Source: an uncultured Alphaproteobacteria bacterium
GTDB lineage: Bacteria; Pseudomonadota; Alphaproteobacteria; UBA3830
Assembly: GCA_905233185.1 (NCBI GenBank)
Contig: CAJODB010000005.1
Location: forward strand, 1 to 64,000
DNA length: 64,000 nucleotides
Reading direction: 5' to 3'
Made by a program: the position numbers and the translations under genes. Below the pieces are notes generated by a model. The model was not told the origin of the DNA. It ran no database searches and saw nothing but the letters and a program-made list of their open reading frames with translations. Position 1 is the first letter of the stretch, and the number at the start of each line of letters is the position of its first letter. Of the stretch, positions 26,103-35,108 are shown one piece after another.

Positions 26103-27446
26103 ATGAGATTTTATATAAAAAATTACGGCTGTCAGATGAATCTTTACGATTCAACAAGAATGACTGATGCGCTTACCACCGCGGGCTATACAGAAAGCAA
26201 AAAGAAAGACGATGCTAACATACTTATATTTAATACATGCAGTATAAGAGAAAAAGCAGACGAAAAATTGTTTTCTGATCTTGGAAGAGCAAAATCACTA
26301 AAATTTAAAGCAAAAGACAAAGGCGAAGATTTCGTAATAATTGTTTGTGGGTGTGTCGCTCAAGCAAAAACTACAGAAATTACCAATCGAGCACCTTATG
26401 TAGATGCCGTTATCGGTCCGCAGGAAATTCACAAAATTGTTTCTGCCATAAAAACAGCTTTAAACAAAAATGATGAAGATGAATATATCTTCATGAATGC
26501 TATGGAAGCCAAAGAAAAATTTGAGAATCTTCAATCGAATCAGATTACGAAAAGAAGCTGCTCGGAATTCCTTACTATTCAAGAAGGTTGCGATAATTTT
26601 TGCACATATTGCGTAGTGCCGTATACTCGTGGTAGAGAATTTTCGAGAGATGTTGCTGATATAATTGAAGAAGCGAAAAGGCTTATATCTCTGGGAGTTA
26701 AAGAAATTACTTTGCTTGGACAGAACGTAAATTCTTATCGTGGTGAAGGTCCTGACGGAAAAATCTGGTCACTTTCAAAGTTATTATATGCTATGGCCGA
26801 AGTAGAAGGACTTGCTCGTCTCAGATATGTAACATCAAATCCAAAAGATGTTACAAAAGATATTGCGGAAGCACATCGTGATATAAAGATATTGGCGCCA
26901 TTTTTACATCTTCCCGTACAATCCGGCTCCGATAAAATCCTTAAGAAAATGAATCGAAAATATTCCGTAAACGAATATTTAGATTGCATAGAGATGTTAC
27001 GGGAATATAGACATGATATGGCCTTTTCCTCTGATTTTATTGTTGGATTTCCCGGAGAAACTGATAAAGATTTCGAAGATACATTGAAGCTCGCTGAAAA
27101 AGTTAAATACGCACAAGCTTACTCATTTAAATATAGTCCGAGAAATAAAACAGCAGCTGCGAAAATGGATAATCAAATTCTTGAAAAAATAAAAGAAGAA
27201 AGGCTCAAGATTTTACAAAATTTATTAAACGATCAACAAAATAAATTCAACGAAAATACTATCGGAAAAACAGTTTCCGTTCTCTTTACAAAAAAAGGTA
27301 AATTCAAAAATCAACTTGTTGGACGCAGTGAGTATTCACAAGCAGTATCAATATGTGATAAAGCTATACATATTGGTGATATGGCTAACGTAAAGATTAC
27401 AGAACTAAAATCTCATAGTTTGCTGGGATCGATTGAAGAAAAATAA
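26103..27446 (+). CDS. miaB: tRNA-2-methylthio-N6-dimethylallyladenosine synthase
   Basis: MiaB adds a methylthio group to i6A37 of tRNAs reading U-starting codons. The 447-residue protein has the N-terminal cluster domain with cysteines in YGCQMN, NTCSIRE and VCGCVAQ, then the radical SAM motif CDNFCTYC (about residue 163) and a C-terminal TRAM domain. All six cluster cysteines are present. It starts a run miaB-ybeY-corC-trmB-parvulin; phoH, which usually follows miaB in alphaproteobacteria, is missing from this run. Confidence 0.97.
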   Translation: MRFYIKNYGCQMNLYDSTRMTDALTTAGYTESKKKDDANILIFNTCSIREKADEKLFSDLGRAKSLKFKAKDKGEDFVIIVCGCVAQAKTTEITNRAPYVDAVIGPQEIHKIVSAIKTALNKNDEDEYIFMNAMEAKEKFENLQSNQITKRSCSEFLTIQEGCDNFCTYCVVPYTRGREFSRDVADIIEEAKRLISLGVKEITLLGQNVNSYRGEGPDGKIWSLSKLLYAMAEVEGLARLRYVTSNPKDVTKDIAEAHRDIKILAPFLHLPVQSGSDKILKKMNRKYSVNEYLDCIEMLREYRHDMAFSSDFIVGFPGETDKDFEDTLKLAEKVKYAQAYSFKYSPRNKTAAAKMDNQILEKIKEERLKILQNLLNDQQNKFNENTIGKTVSVLFTKKGKFKNQLVGRSEYSQAVSICDKAIHIGDMANVKITELKSHSLLGSIEEK

Positions 27447-27452
27447 AAGAGC

Positions 27453-27956
27453 ATGAATTTAGAAATTAGTATTGAACATAACGGATGGAAAAGAAGCAAC
27501 GTTCGATCGATAGTCAGCAATTGTGTTAATGCCGTTTTTTCAGAGCTGAAATTGAATCATTATAATGTCGAAATATGTTTTTTGTTTACCGATGATGAAG
27601 AGGTTCGTGTTTTAAACAAAACGTATCGCGGAATAGATAAACCGACAAATGTGCTTTCTTTTCCCGCTGATGACATAGATGATATAGAAAGCGACTTCGG
27701 GGATGTTTGTGGTTGTGATACGCTTGGATGCAGTACTTGTATACTAGGAAGCGTCGCCATTGCATACGAAACAGTAGAACGAGAAACAGACGAACAAACC
27801 GATGTTTCATTTGATGATCATTTACGGCATCTAATTGTGCACAGTGTTCTTCACCTTCTCGGTTATGATCATATAGGTGATGCAGAAGCTGAACAAATGG
27901 AATCTCTGGAAATAAAAATATTAAAGAGCTTGAATGTTGCAAATCCTTATCAGTAA
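27453..27956 (+). CDS. ybeY: Endoribonuclease/rRNA maturation factor YbeY
   Basis: YbeY is a zinc-dependent single-strand endoribonuclease acting in 16S rRNA 3' maturation and ribosome quality control. The 167-residue protein has LNKTYRGIDKPTNVLSFP and the metal motif HLIVHSVLHLLGYDH with the three histidines near residues 129-139. Between the two lies an unusual stretch, CGCDTLGCSTC (about 87-97), with four cysteines in eleven residues. Spacing to miaB is six bases. Confidence 0.95.
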   Translation: MNLEISIEHNGWKRSNVRSIVSNCVNAVFSELKLNHYNVEICFLFTDDEEVRVLNKTYRGIDKPTNVLSFPADDIDDIESDFGDVCGCDTLGCSTCILGSVAIAYETVERETDEQTDVSFDDHLRHLIVHSVLHLLGYDHIGDAEAEQMESLEIKILKSLNVANPYQ

Positions 27957-27994
27957 AATAACACTCAGAAAAAATAAGTGTAGTAGTAAATCTT

Positions 27995-28867
27995 ATGCCT
28001 TTTAAAATTTATAATTACTTCAAAAAATTATTGAGAAAACCACAAGAAGTTCCATTAATTGATCGATTAGAAAATCTTATTGAAGAAGATCAAGCTAATC
28101 CCGAAGATAAAGTACCGGATGATAACAGCGAGCTGGCTCTTGTCGCAAACGTATTGGGACTCAAAGAACTTACAGCGGCAGATATAATGGTTCCACGAGT
28201 TGATATAGTCGCAGCAAAAGCCGATACTACCCTTGATGAATTCATAGATATCTTTTCTAAAACGAGTTTTTCGCAGATTCCTATATATAACAATACGCTT
28301 GATGATGTTATTGGTATAGTTAGAGTTCGTGATTTTCTTCCATATATAAAGAATCCAAAGTCATTTAATATAAAGTCATTGTTGAAAGAAGTTATTTACG
28401 TAGTTCCAAGTATTCAGATTCTTGAATTACTTGTGGAAATAAAAAGTTCAGCAAATCATATGGCACTGGTTGTTGATGAATTCGGTGGCATTGATGGTCT
28501 CGTAACTCTTCAAGATGTTGTTTCAGAAATTGTAGGTGAAATTCAGCAGAACCGCGACATTTTCCCGCAGGTTGTTACGCGCCCTGATGGTTCTTTTGTT
28601 GCTAATGGAAAAATGTTACTTACCGAATGCGAAGAAATGCTAGGAGTAGATTTGTTGAAACCGTATGCGCAAGATGGAGAACTACCAGATGTGGAAACTT
28701 TGGCAGGATTAACTATGCTAATGGCAGAGCGTATGCCAACACGTGGAGAAATCCTGATGCACCCTTCCGGAATTGAGTTTGAAATTGCTGATGCGGATCC
28801 ACGACGAGTAAAAAGAATAATTATCAGGAAACCTCAACAGCAACAACAAAATAATGAATCAGAATGA
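27995..28867 (+). CDS. corC: CorC/HlyC-type CBS-domain protein
   Basis: The 290-residue cytoplasmic protein has two CBS domains (about 65-185) with TAADIMVPRVDIVAA and NHMALVVDEFGGIDGLVTLQDVVSEIVGEI, followed by the CorC_HlyC C-terminal domain (about 200-280). Proteins of this type are linked to magnesium and cobalt transport or heavy-metal tolerance, but the exact role is unsettled. It lacks the membrane DUF21 domain, as usual for the short form. It overlaps trmB by four bases. Confidence 0.92.
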   Translation: MPFKIYNYFKKLLRKPQEVPLIDRLENLIEEDQANPEDKVPDDNSELALVANVLGLKELTAADIMVPRVDIVAAKADTTLDEFIDIFSKTSFSQIPIYNNTLDDVIGIVRVRDFLPYIKNPKSFNIKSLLKEVIYVVPSIQILELLVEIKSSANHMALVVDEFGGIDGLVTLQDVVSEIVGEIQQNRDIFPQVVTRPDGSFVANGKMLLTECEEMLGVDLLKPYAQDGELPDVETLAGLTMLMAERMPTRGEILMHPSGIEFEIADADPRRVKRIIIRKPQQQQQNNESE

Positions 28868-29568
28868 CAATAAGTAATCAAGAGAAAAATCGTTTTGTTG
28901 TTATTCCATCCTACGGAAGACGTCGTTCACACGGTATAAGTGAATCACAGAAAGATGCTCTTCTGAATCTTTCAAATGAATATGGAATAACTTTACCAAC
29001 AAAAATTCTGAATCCATCAGTTTTTTTCACATCAGTATCAAAAATTTTCGTTGAAATCGGTTTTGGCGCCGGCGAACATCTTATACAAAACGCAATTAAA
29101 AATCCCGAAATCGGATTTATTGGGTGTGAACCTTTTGAAAATGGTGTAGCAAAAGCTTTGAAAGCAATCCACGACAATAATCTGAAAAATGTAAAAATTT
29201 TTAATGGTGATGCTCGCTTTTTATTGGATTTTTTCGAAAATTCATCAATAGATAGATTCTATATTCTGTTTCCTGATCCTTGGACCAAAAAACGGCATCA
29301 TAAACGTAGACTTTTATCAAAAGAATTTACAACAAAGACTCTTTATTCTAAGCTAAAATCTTGCGGTGAATTGATTATCGCTACGGATTGTGAAAATTAT
29401 ATGGAAGAAATTGCGGAAATCATAAACAATGCTTCTGAATTTTCTGCAAAAATATCGGAATTAGAACAATTACAAATCAGACCTGAATGGTTTATACCGA
29501 CTCGATATGAACAAAAAGCCATATCACATGGGAAAAAACCGTATTATTTGAAGGTTGAAAGAAAATGA
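28864..29568 (+). CDS. trmB: tRNA (guanine-N7-)-methyltransferase
   Basis: TrmB makes m7G46 in the variable loop of tRNAs. The 234-residue protein has the SAM-binding FVEIGFGAGEHL, IGCEPFENGVAK, the conserved FYILFPDPWTKKRHHKRRL substrate region and a C-terminal RPEWFIPTRYEQKAISHG, all diagnostic of TrmB. It is translationally coupled to corC through an ATGA overlap. Confidence 0.96.
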   Translation: MTISNQEKNRFVVIPSYGRRRSHGISESQKDALLNLSNEYGITLPTKILNPSVFFTSVSKIFVEIGFGAGEHLIQNAIKNPEIGFIGCEPFENGVAKALKAIHDNNLKNVKIFNGDARFLLDFFENSSIDRFYILFPDPWTKKRHHKRRLLSKEFTTKTLYSKLKSCGELIIATDCENYMEEIAEIINNASEFSAKISELEQLQIRPEWFIPTRYEQKAISHGKKPYYLKVERK

Positions 29569-29593
29569 GTATTTTTTGAGTAGGTATGTTCAG

Positions 29594-30019
29594 ATGAGTA
29601 ATAGTGATAACAAAATCAAAATGGCTCTATGGAGTCTGTTGCTTTTATTTACAGTATGTGCTGTATTTGTATGCGTAAAATACAATGGTGCAACAATGGA
29701 TAATAATAAACAGCAGAACAATAGTAATGCTGCGCAATGCAAAGAAGTCAGTGCAAAGCATATTTTGGTTTCAACAGAATCAGAGGCGAATGATATTTTG
29801 AAAAAGATCAATAGCAATTTGATTTCATTTGAGGAAGCCGCAAAAAAGTGGTCAAGCTGTCCGTCCAAAAATAACGGCGGTGATTTGGGATATTTCGGCC
29901 GCGGAATGATGGTAAAGGAGTTCGAAGATGCCGCATTTTCCACTGAAAAAGGTGCAATTTCCGCTCCCGTAAAAACACAATTCGGCTGGCATCTTATAAA
30001 AGTTACAGATAAAAGATAA
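29594..30019 (+). CDS. Membrane-anchored parvulin-type peptidyl-prolyl isomerase
   Basis: The protein has 141 residues from the ATG at 29594, with a membrane segment near its N-terminus (about 10-30) and one rotamase domain. AKHILVSTESEANDILKKI, FEEAAKKWSSCPSKNNGGDLG and FGWHLIKVTDKR are the parvulin signatures. It would assist folding in the periplasm. It is half the size of most PrsA or PpiC-SurA chaperones, with only the catalytic domain. A TTG 13 codons upstream overlaps trmB, but the ATG with AGTAGG is more likely. Confidence 0.85.
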   Translation: MSNSDNKIKMALWSLLLLFTVCAVFVCVKYNGATMDNNKQQNNSNAAQCKEVSAKHILVSTESEANDILKKINSNLISFEEAAKKWSSCPSKNNGGDLGYFGRGMMVKEFEDAAFSTEKGAISAPVKTQFGWHLIKVTDKR

Positions 30020-30146
30020 GTTGGTTCAAATATAAGAAAAATCAGTATCGTAAAAATTTACTACATCCTATTTGCTCCTGTAATTCTATGCTTGCAAACA
30101 TATACGGGATGTGGTAGAAACTGACGTCTGCATTTGTTGAGGTTAT

Positions 30147-30578
30147 ATGGCTAAGAAAATTGTGGGTTATATAAAACTGCAAGTACCGGCTGGGAAAGCA
30201 AACCCTTCGCCTCCTATTGGACCAGCATTAGGTCAAAGAGGCTTGAATATTATGGAATTTTGTAAAGCGTTCAATGCGCAAACGCAGTCATACGAAGCAG
30301 GCACTCCGCTTCCTGTGATTATTACAGCGTACGGCGATAGAACTTTTTCTTTTATCATCAAATTGCCTCCTGTTTCTTATTTCTTGAAACAAGCTGCAGC
30401 TATTACTAAAGGAGCTTCAGCTCCAGGAAGAGGAGGAAAAGCTGGTAGCATAACTATGGCACAAGTTCGTGAAATCGCTACGAAAAAAATGAGAGATTTG
30501 AACGCCAATGATGTTGATGCGGCTAGTATGATGGTCATTGGATCAGCTCGTTCAATGGGGTTGGAGGTTGTACAATAA
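30147..30578 (+). CDS. rplK: 50S ribosomal protein L11
   Basis: L11 forms the GTPase-associated centre with 23S rRNA. The 143-residue protein shows [20 protein letters not shown] and the C-terminal [10 protein letters not shown] with the family spacing. Its stop overlaps the rplA start by one base. nusG and secE, which usually precede it, are 16 kb away on the other strand in this window. Confidence 0.98.
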   Translation: MAKKIVGYIKLQVPAGKANPSPPIGPALGQRGLNIMEFCKAFNAQTQSYEAGTPLPVIITAYGDRTFSFIIKLPPVSYFLKQAAAITKGASAPGRGGKAGSITMAQVREIATKKMRDLNANDVDAASMMVIGSARSMGLEVVQ

Positions 30579-31276
30579 TGGCTTACGCTGGAAAAAGATA
30601 TAGAAAAATGGCTGAAAAGCTTGATGCTGATAAAAGCTATAAATTATCAGAAGCAGTGGCTTTTTTGAAAGATAATTCAAGTTGCAAATTCGATGAAACT
30701 GTAGAAGTTTCTATCAATTTGAATGTTGATCCACGTAATGCTGATCAAAACATTCGCGGAATGGTCTCTATGCCAGCAGGAACGGGGAAAACCAAGCGAG
30801 TCGCGGTTTTCGCAAGAGGAACGGCCGCTGATGACGCAAAAGCAGCTGGTGCAGATTTCGTTGGTGCAGAAGATTTGGCCGAAAAAATCCAATCAGGCGA
30901 TATAGAGTTTGAAGTTTGCATAGCGAGCCCGGATATGATGGGTGTTGTAGGTCGTCTTGGAAAGGTTTTAGGTCCAAAAGGTCTTATGCCAAATCCGAAA
31001 TTGGGAACTGTAACTCCAAATGTCGTTAATGCAATCAAAAATGCAAAGGCTGGTCAGGTTGAGTACCGTTTAGATAAGCAAGGCATAATACATGCAGGCT
31101 TGTGTAAAATCAGTTTTGCAAAAGAAAAGATCGAAGAAAATATCAAAGCTTTTGTTGGAGCTGTTGTAAGAGCGAAACCAGCTTCAGTAAAAGGAAATTA
31201 CTTGAAATCTGTAACGATATCGAGTACTATGAGCGTCGGTTTGAAATTGGATACCGCTGAGGTGTTCACTTTTTAG
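30578..31276 (+). CDS. rplA: 50S ribosomal protein L1
   Basis: L1 binds the mobile stalk of the 50S subunit and in many bacteria represses its own rplK-rplA mRNA. The 232-residue protein shows [40 protein letters not shown] and [20 protein letters not shown]. Length is normal and coupling to rplK is tight. Confidence 0.98.
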   Translation: MAYAGKRYRKMAEKLDADKSYKLSEAVAFLKDNSSCKFDETVEVSINLNVDPRNADQNIRGMVSMPAGTGKTKRVAVFARGTAADDAKAAGADFVGAEDLAEKIQSGDIEFEVCIASPDMMGVVGRLGKVLGPKGLMPNPKLGTVTPNVVNAIKNAKAGQVEYRLDKQGIIHAGLCKISFAKEKIEENIKAFVGAVVRAKPASVKGNYLKSVTISSTMSVGLKLDTAEVFTF

Positions 31277-31426
31277 TCGTTGTTAGGACTATCGAAGACC
31301 ATCGGTGCCTGAGGATTTTGCGTTCTTGGGCTTAATTCCCGGTGCAGATGGCTTGATTTTATTTCTCGTCTCCTGAAAATCTTCGGTATTCCTCGTAATG
31401 TAAGCGTTTTTTGTTTAGAGGAAGCT
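31277..31426 (+). promoter_or_regulatory. Candidate rplJ leader (L10 autoregulatory site)
   Basis: This 150-base gap between rplA and rplJ is GC-richer than nearby intergenic DNA and has several self-complementary blocks (for example ATCGGTGCC with GGTGCAGAT and CGAAGACC). In many bacteria the L10-L7/L12 complex binds a structured leader here to repress translation. Position supports this; the fold was not computed. Confidence 0.5.
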
Positions 31427-31939
31427 GTGAAGAAAAGAGATCAAAAAACCGAAGTGGTTGCGAAGATTAAGCAAGATCTTGATTCAAGTGAAGCTATCTT
31501 CGTTGTAACCCAAAACAAAATGACGGTTGCAGAAACCGAGGATCTTAGAAAACAGTTAAGAGGTTCAGACGGTAGTTATTTTGTATGCAAGAATACTCTC
31601 GCACGCATAGCTGTCACGGGGACGTCTTACGAATGTGTTTTGCCTCAACTAACAGGGCAAAGTGCGATTGTTTTCACAAAGAATCTTACGGCAACTGCAA
31701 AAGTTGTTCAAGAATATGCCTCTAAGAGCGATGGAAAAATTGCTGTCGTTTGCGGTGGATATAGCGGAAAGCTATTGAGTGCAGCAGAAGTAAAAACTCT
31801 GTCTCAATTGCCTTCTATGGATGAATTGCGAGCTAAAATTATTGCTGTTATACAGACGCCGGCTCAGCGTATTGCTACGTTGTCGCAGGCTCCTGCAGGA
31901 CAGATCGCTCGTGTGTTAAAAGCCTATTCAGAAAAATAA
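31427..31939 (+). CDS. rplJ: 50S ribosomal protein L10
   Basis: L10 is the base of the L7/L12 stalk. The 170-residue protein starts at GTG 31427 after GAGGAAGCT and shows the family pattern: KKRDQKTEVVAKIKQDLD, FVVTQNKMTVAETEDLRKQL, KNTLARIA, LTGQSAIVFTK and a helical C-terminal tail that binds L12 dimers. Normal size. Confidence 0.97.
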   Translation: MKKRDQKTEVVAKIKQDLDSSEAIFVVTQNKMTVAETEDLRKQLRGSDGSYFVCKNTLARIAVTGTSYECVLPQLTGQSAIVFTKNLTATAKVVQEYASKSDGKIAVVCGGYSGKLLSAAEVKTLSQLPSMDELRAKIIAVIQTPAQRIATLSQAPAGQIARVLKAYSEK

Positions 31940-31957
31940 TAAAGGGAGATAAATAAA

Positions 31958-32335
31958 ATGGCTGCAAATTTAGATAAAATCGTTGAAGAGTTGTCCAAGC
32001 TTACTGTTTTGGAAGCTGCTGAGTTAAGCAAGAAATTGGAAGAAGTATGGGGAGTCTCAGCTGCTGCTCCTGTTGCTGTCGCTGCTGCAGGTGCTGCTCC
32101 GGCCGCTGCCGCAGCTGAAGAAAAGACCGAATTTGATGTCGTTTTGACCGATGCAGGTAGCTCGAAGATCGGTGTTATCAAAGTCGTAAGAGAATTGACC
32201 GGTCTCGGATTGACAGAAGCAAAAGCTGTTGTAGAGGCTGCGCCAAAAGCGATTAAAGAAGCTGTTTCAAAAGACGAAGCAAACAAAATGAAAGAGAAAT
32301 TAGAAGCTGCCGGCGCAAAAGTCGAACTGAAATAA
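31958..32335 (+). CDS. rplL: 50S ribosomal protein L7/L12
   Basis: L12 recruits translation GTPases. The 125-residue acidic protein has the N-terminal dimerisation helix pair, an Ala-rich hinge (about 38-55) and the C-terminal domain [20 protein letters not shown] with [24 protein letters not shown] lies upstream. It ends the operon: a strong terminator follows and rpoB is absent. Confidence 0.98.
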   Translation: MAANLDKIVEELSKLTVLEAAELSKKLEEVWGVSAAAPVAVAAAGAAPAAAAAEEKTEFDVVLTDAGSSKIGVIKVVRELTGLGLTEAKAVVEAAPKAIKEAVSKDEANKMKEKLEAAGAKVELK

Positions 32336-32363
32336 GTTTTTTTCATTATTTTTTACCTCTTAA

Positions 32364-32398
32364 AACACGGTACTATATATTCAGTGCCGTGTTTTTTT
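32364..32398 (+). terminator. Intrinsic terminator after rplL
   Basis: AACACGGTACT at 32364-32374 pairs with AGTGCCGTGTT at 32383-32393 (11 pairs, one G-T wobble) with an eight-base loop, followed by a T-run. It closes the rplKAJL operon. Confidence 0.9.
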
Positions 32399-32436
32399 AT
32401 GCTTTAAAACTATTGGAATAAGTGAAGAAACAATTT

Positions 32437-33816
32437 TTAGATTTTCAATCCATGAAGATAGAATAATGCTTCTATGTATTTTTTCTCAGGCGCACAGTCA
32501 ATAGTAGGAGTTTCTGGAGACATTTTTGCAGTATCTCCACAAGCATGCAGCCAACGAATTGGAAGACTTAGATCTTTAAATAAATCTAAATCACTGTTTG
32601 TATCTATTATTATATAGCTATTCGTTGCTACTGCACCTTCTATTTGAAATAACTCTTCAGGAGTCGTCCAACTATCATAAAAAACCAAATATTTTATACC
32701 CAACATAACAAATCGTTCTAAAAAATTATCATTCACAGATATGGATTTTTCTTTCAAAACTTGTTGTATAGACTCAGTTCCTAGCATTTTTTCTATCTCA
32801 GTTATCCCCATTCTATCGAATTCTTCAGCATCTGATGGCAATCTATCTTTTTTGTAAGGCGCTTTTACCATTTCAAGGCGTTTTGTAAAATAATCTAACG
32901 CATCTGAGCATTCCCTACTTTCTATTTTTCGATCTATCGATAATTTTATTTCTGAAATAAGAAGAGGCATCAAATTTTCTGCTCTACACATAAGCGGAAA
33001 AAATGTATTTCTCATAAAAATATTATCAGCCATTAGAGAAAATGGTATACCACGCGCTGTAATACCAAGCAAATCATGGATCGCATGTCCTATCTCATGT
33101 GAATAAACATAGGTATCATCGCTTATTGAAGTTATTGCAGCTAATCCATTAGAGTAAATTGGTGTTTCTTTGGCTAATAAGTACGGCAATGTAAAATTAC
33201 AATGAGTTTTGGAGACATAATCGCTGTAATGCCTTCCATCTTTCAGTTCAAGTCCCAAAATCAGGTAATCTCCACAGTCTCTTTCTTCAAATTTTTCACT
33301 TCTTGAGAGATAAATTGTAAATTTCGGATTTATGCTTTTGCGATACTCCAAGGCAGCAAGAAAAGATACAATACGCTCTCTGTATTTACGAGATTCAAAA
33401 CCGTTAGAAATGGCTTCGAAAACGAATTGCCTGTAAGTCTCACTTCTCTTCAGACAATCTTCCTCTGTTTCTTCATCTTCTAATATTGTAGGAGTAGAAT
33501 ATAAAAACGTTTTAAAAGCTTCAGACAATTTTTCTTTTGAATCAATCAATCCATGAAAATAAGAAATACGATCTGTTTTATCAGAAAATACACCTTTTAG
33601 AATGGATTCCGTGTTTATGACCATAACTTTGCCAAGATCTACCCCACATTCCGTAAGTGCAGGAGGGATATCTTTATAATCTATCAGAGAAGACAACGGA
33701 ACTGTAAATTTTCTACAACGTTCCAAATATTCCAACCCGTCCATAGGGGGAATTGAAAACGAATTTTTTATAAAAAGTAAGAATATAACAATGAAAAAAT
33801 ATATAAACCTAGCCAT
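32437..33816 (-). CDS. Secreted zincin-like protein of unknown function
   Basis: The 459-residue protein has a clear N-terminal signal peptide (about 1-21) and contains YSHEIGHAIHDLLG (about 243-256), an HExxH zinc-binding motif of metallopeptidases. A possible third ligand is one of the glutamates in TTPEELFQIEGA, about 150 residues later, which would make it a gluzincin. Several cysteines could form disulfides in the periplasm or outside the cell. I do not recognise the family. The gene is single, convergent with rplL, with the rpoH gene 170 bases upstream on the same strand. It is a candidate secreted protease (inference). Confidence 0.7.
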   Translation of the reverse strand: MARFIYFFIVIFLLFIKNSFSIPPMDGLEYLERCRKFTVPLSSLIDYKDIPPALTECGVDLGKVMVINTESILKGVFSDKTDRISYFHGLIDSKEKLSEAFKTFLYSTPTILEDEETEEDCLKRSETYRQFVFEAISNGFESRKYRERIVSFLAALEYRKSINPKFTIYLSRSEKFEERDCGDYLILGLELKDGRHYSDYVSKTHCNFTLPYLLAKETPIYSNGLAAITSISDDTYVYSHEIGHAIHDLLGITARGIPFSLMADNIFMRNTFFPLMCRAENLMPLLISEIKLSIDRKIESRECSDALDYFTKRLEMVKAPYKKDRLPSDAEEFDRMGITEIEKMLGTESIQQVLKEKSISVNDNFLERFVMLGIKYLVFYDSWTTPEELFQIEGAVATNSYIIIDTNSDLDLFKDLSLPIRWLHACGDTAKMSPETPTIDCAPEKKYIEALFYLHGLKI

Positions 33817-33982
33817 CTTTACCTTGACATAACAAATTACTGAATTAACTGTAACGAAAAAACAAAAGAAAATTTATAAAACAAAAAACATTAAGATACG
33901 GAGATTATATATTTTGATAAATAACTTTCAATAAGCTATTTTCATATAAAGTTCTTGGTATTCTTTCCCCTCTACTCCATCA

Positions 33983-34924
33983 TCACAAGCACACTAGTAC
34001 ATTTGCGAAGCATTTTGCTATATTTTGGTAAGAAGAGTTGTTGTTTCCTTTGCTGTTATTCAGATTTTCCATATTCCACTCAACGCTTCTTATATGTCTC
34101 TGCAGTTTCATAAACGCAGCATTCTCGATTTGTCTAACACGTTCTGCCGATAGATTCATTTCCTTGCTTATCTCACGCAAACTTTTTGTCGGAGTATTCA
34201 AACGATATGCAGAAACTATATCATATTCTCGCTTGGTTAGTGTATTCAGCGCCTCATGCAGAATTTTCTTGCGATACTCATGTTCTTGTTGCTCCAATAA
34301 TTGCTCCTCTTGTGACTGGGACATATCTGCAATAAAGTCCTGATATGAACTGTTACTGTCTTCACCCATCGGAGTATTCGCAGAAAAATCCCTGTTCGTA
34401 AAACGCGTTTCTAAAGTTATGACGTTATCTTCATCTACTTTCATCTTCTCTGCTACAAGTTTTGCATTGTCATCGGAAACTTTATCTATTCCAAGTGACT
34501 TTTTTATCTTATTAAGTCCGAAAAATACTTTTTTGTTATCTTTTGAGCTCGCTAGTTTTACTATAGACCATGAATTGTATATAAAATCCCTAATTTTCGA
34601 CTTTATCCACCACATAGCATATGTTGAAAAACGATATCCGACGCTTGGATCGAAGTGTTGTAGAGCATGCATAATGCCGATATTTCCCTCAGCAATAAGA
34701 TCCGCCTGAGAAAGGCCATATCCAGAGTACCCACGAGCAATTTTCGCAACAAGCCGAAGATGGCTTTTGATAAGCTTGTCCATAGCACGCTTGTCTCCTT
34801 TTTCCTTCCATCGCGTAGCAAGTTCATATTCTTCGTCCTGCCCAAGGATAGGAAATTTTTTGATTTCCTCCATATAAAGTGAAAGAGCTTCTTCATTATA
34901 TAAACCGCTAAATCTTCCGACCAT
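33983..34924 (-). CDS. rpoH: Alternative RNA polymerase sigma factor RpoH
   Basis: Sigma-32-type factors direct heat-shock transcription. The 313-residue protein lacks region 1.1 and shows region 2 (RLVAKIARGYSGYGLSQADL, EGNIGIMHALQHFDPSVGYR, FSTYAMWWIKSKIRDF), the RpoH-box-like KKVFFGLNKIKK, and region 4 with TKSLREISKEMNLSAERVRQ. The ATG at 34924 gives the usual N-terminus; an upstream in-frame extension is hydrophobic and unlikely. clpX and lon elsewhere in the window are typical members of such regulons, but I see no clear heat-shock promoter there. Confidence 0.92.
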   Translation of the reverse strand: MVGRFSGLYNEEALSLYMEEIKKFPILGQDEEYELATRWKEKGDKRAMDKLIKSHLRLVAKIARGYSGYGLSQADLIAEGNIGIMHALQHFDPSVGYRFSTYAMWWIKSKIRDFIYNSWSIVKLASSKDNKKVFFGLNKIKKSLGIDKVSDDNAKLVAEKMKVDEDNVITLETRFTNRDFSANTPMGEDSNSSYQDFIADMSQSQEEQLLEQQEHEYRKKILHEALNTLTKREYDIVSAYRLNTPTKSLREISKEMNLSAERVRQIENAAFMKLQRHIRSVEWNMENLNNSKGNNNSSYQNIAKCFANVLVCL

Positions 34925-35108
34925 TTTTACACTCACTACAAATACACATATGCTAAATAACAACACAAATATATTCTAGAATAACATTTTTTCATTCTTT
35001 CATACCAGAGTCATAATTACATCTACTATTATTAACATATTGAGAATTTTAACTTTTTATGATATAAGCCTTTCTGTTCTTTTGTTTTTGGGAGTTAGAA
35101 GACTAACA

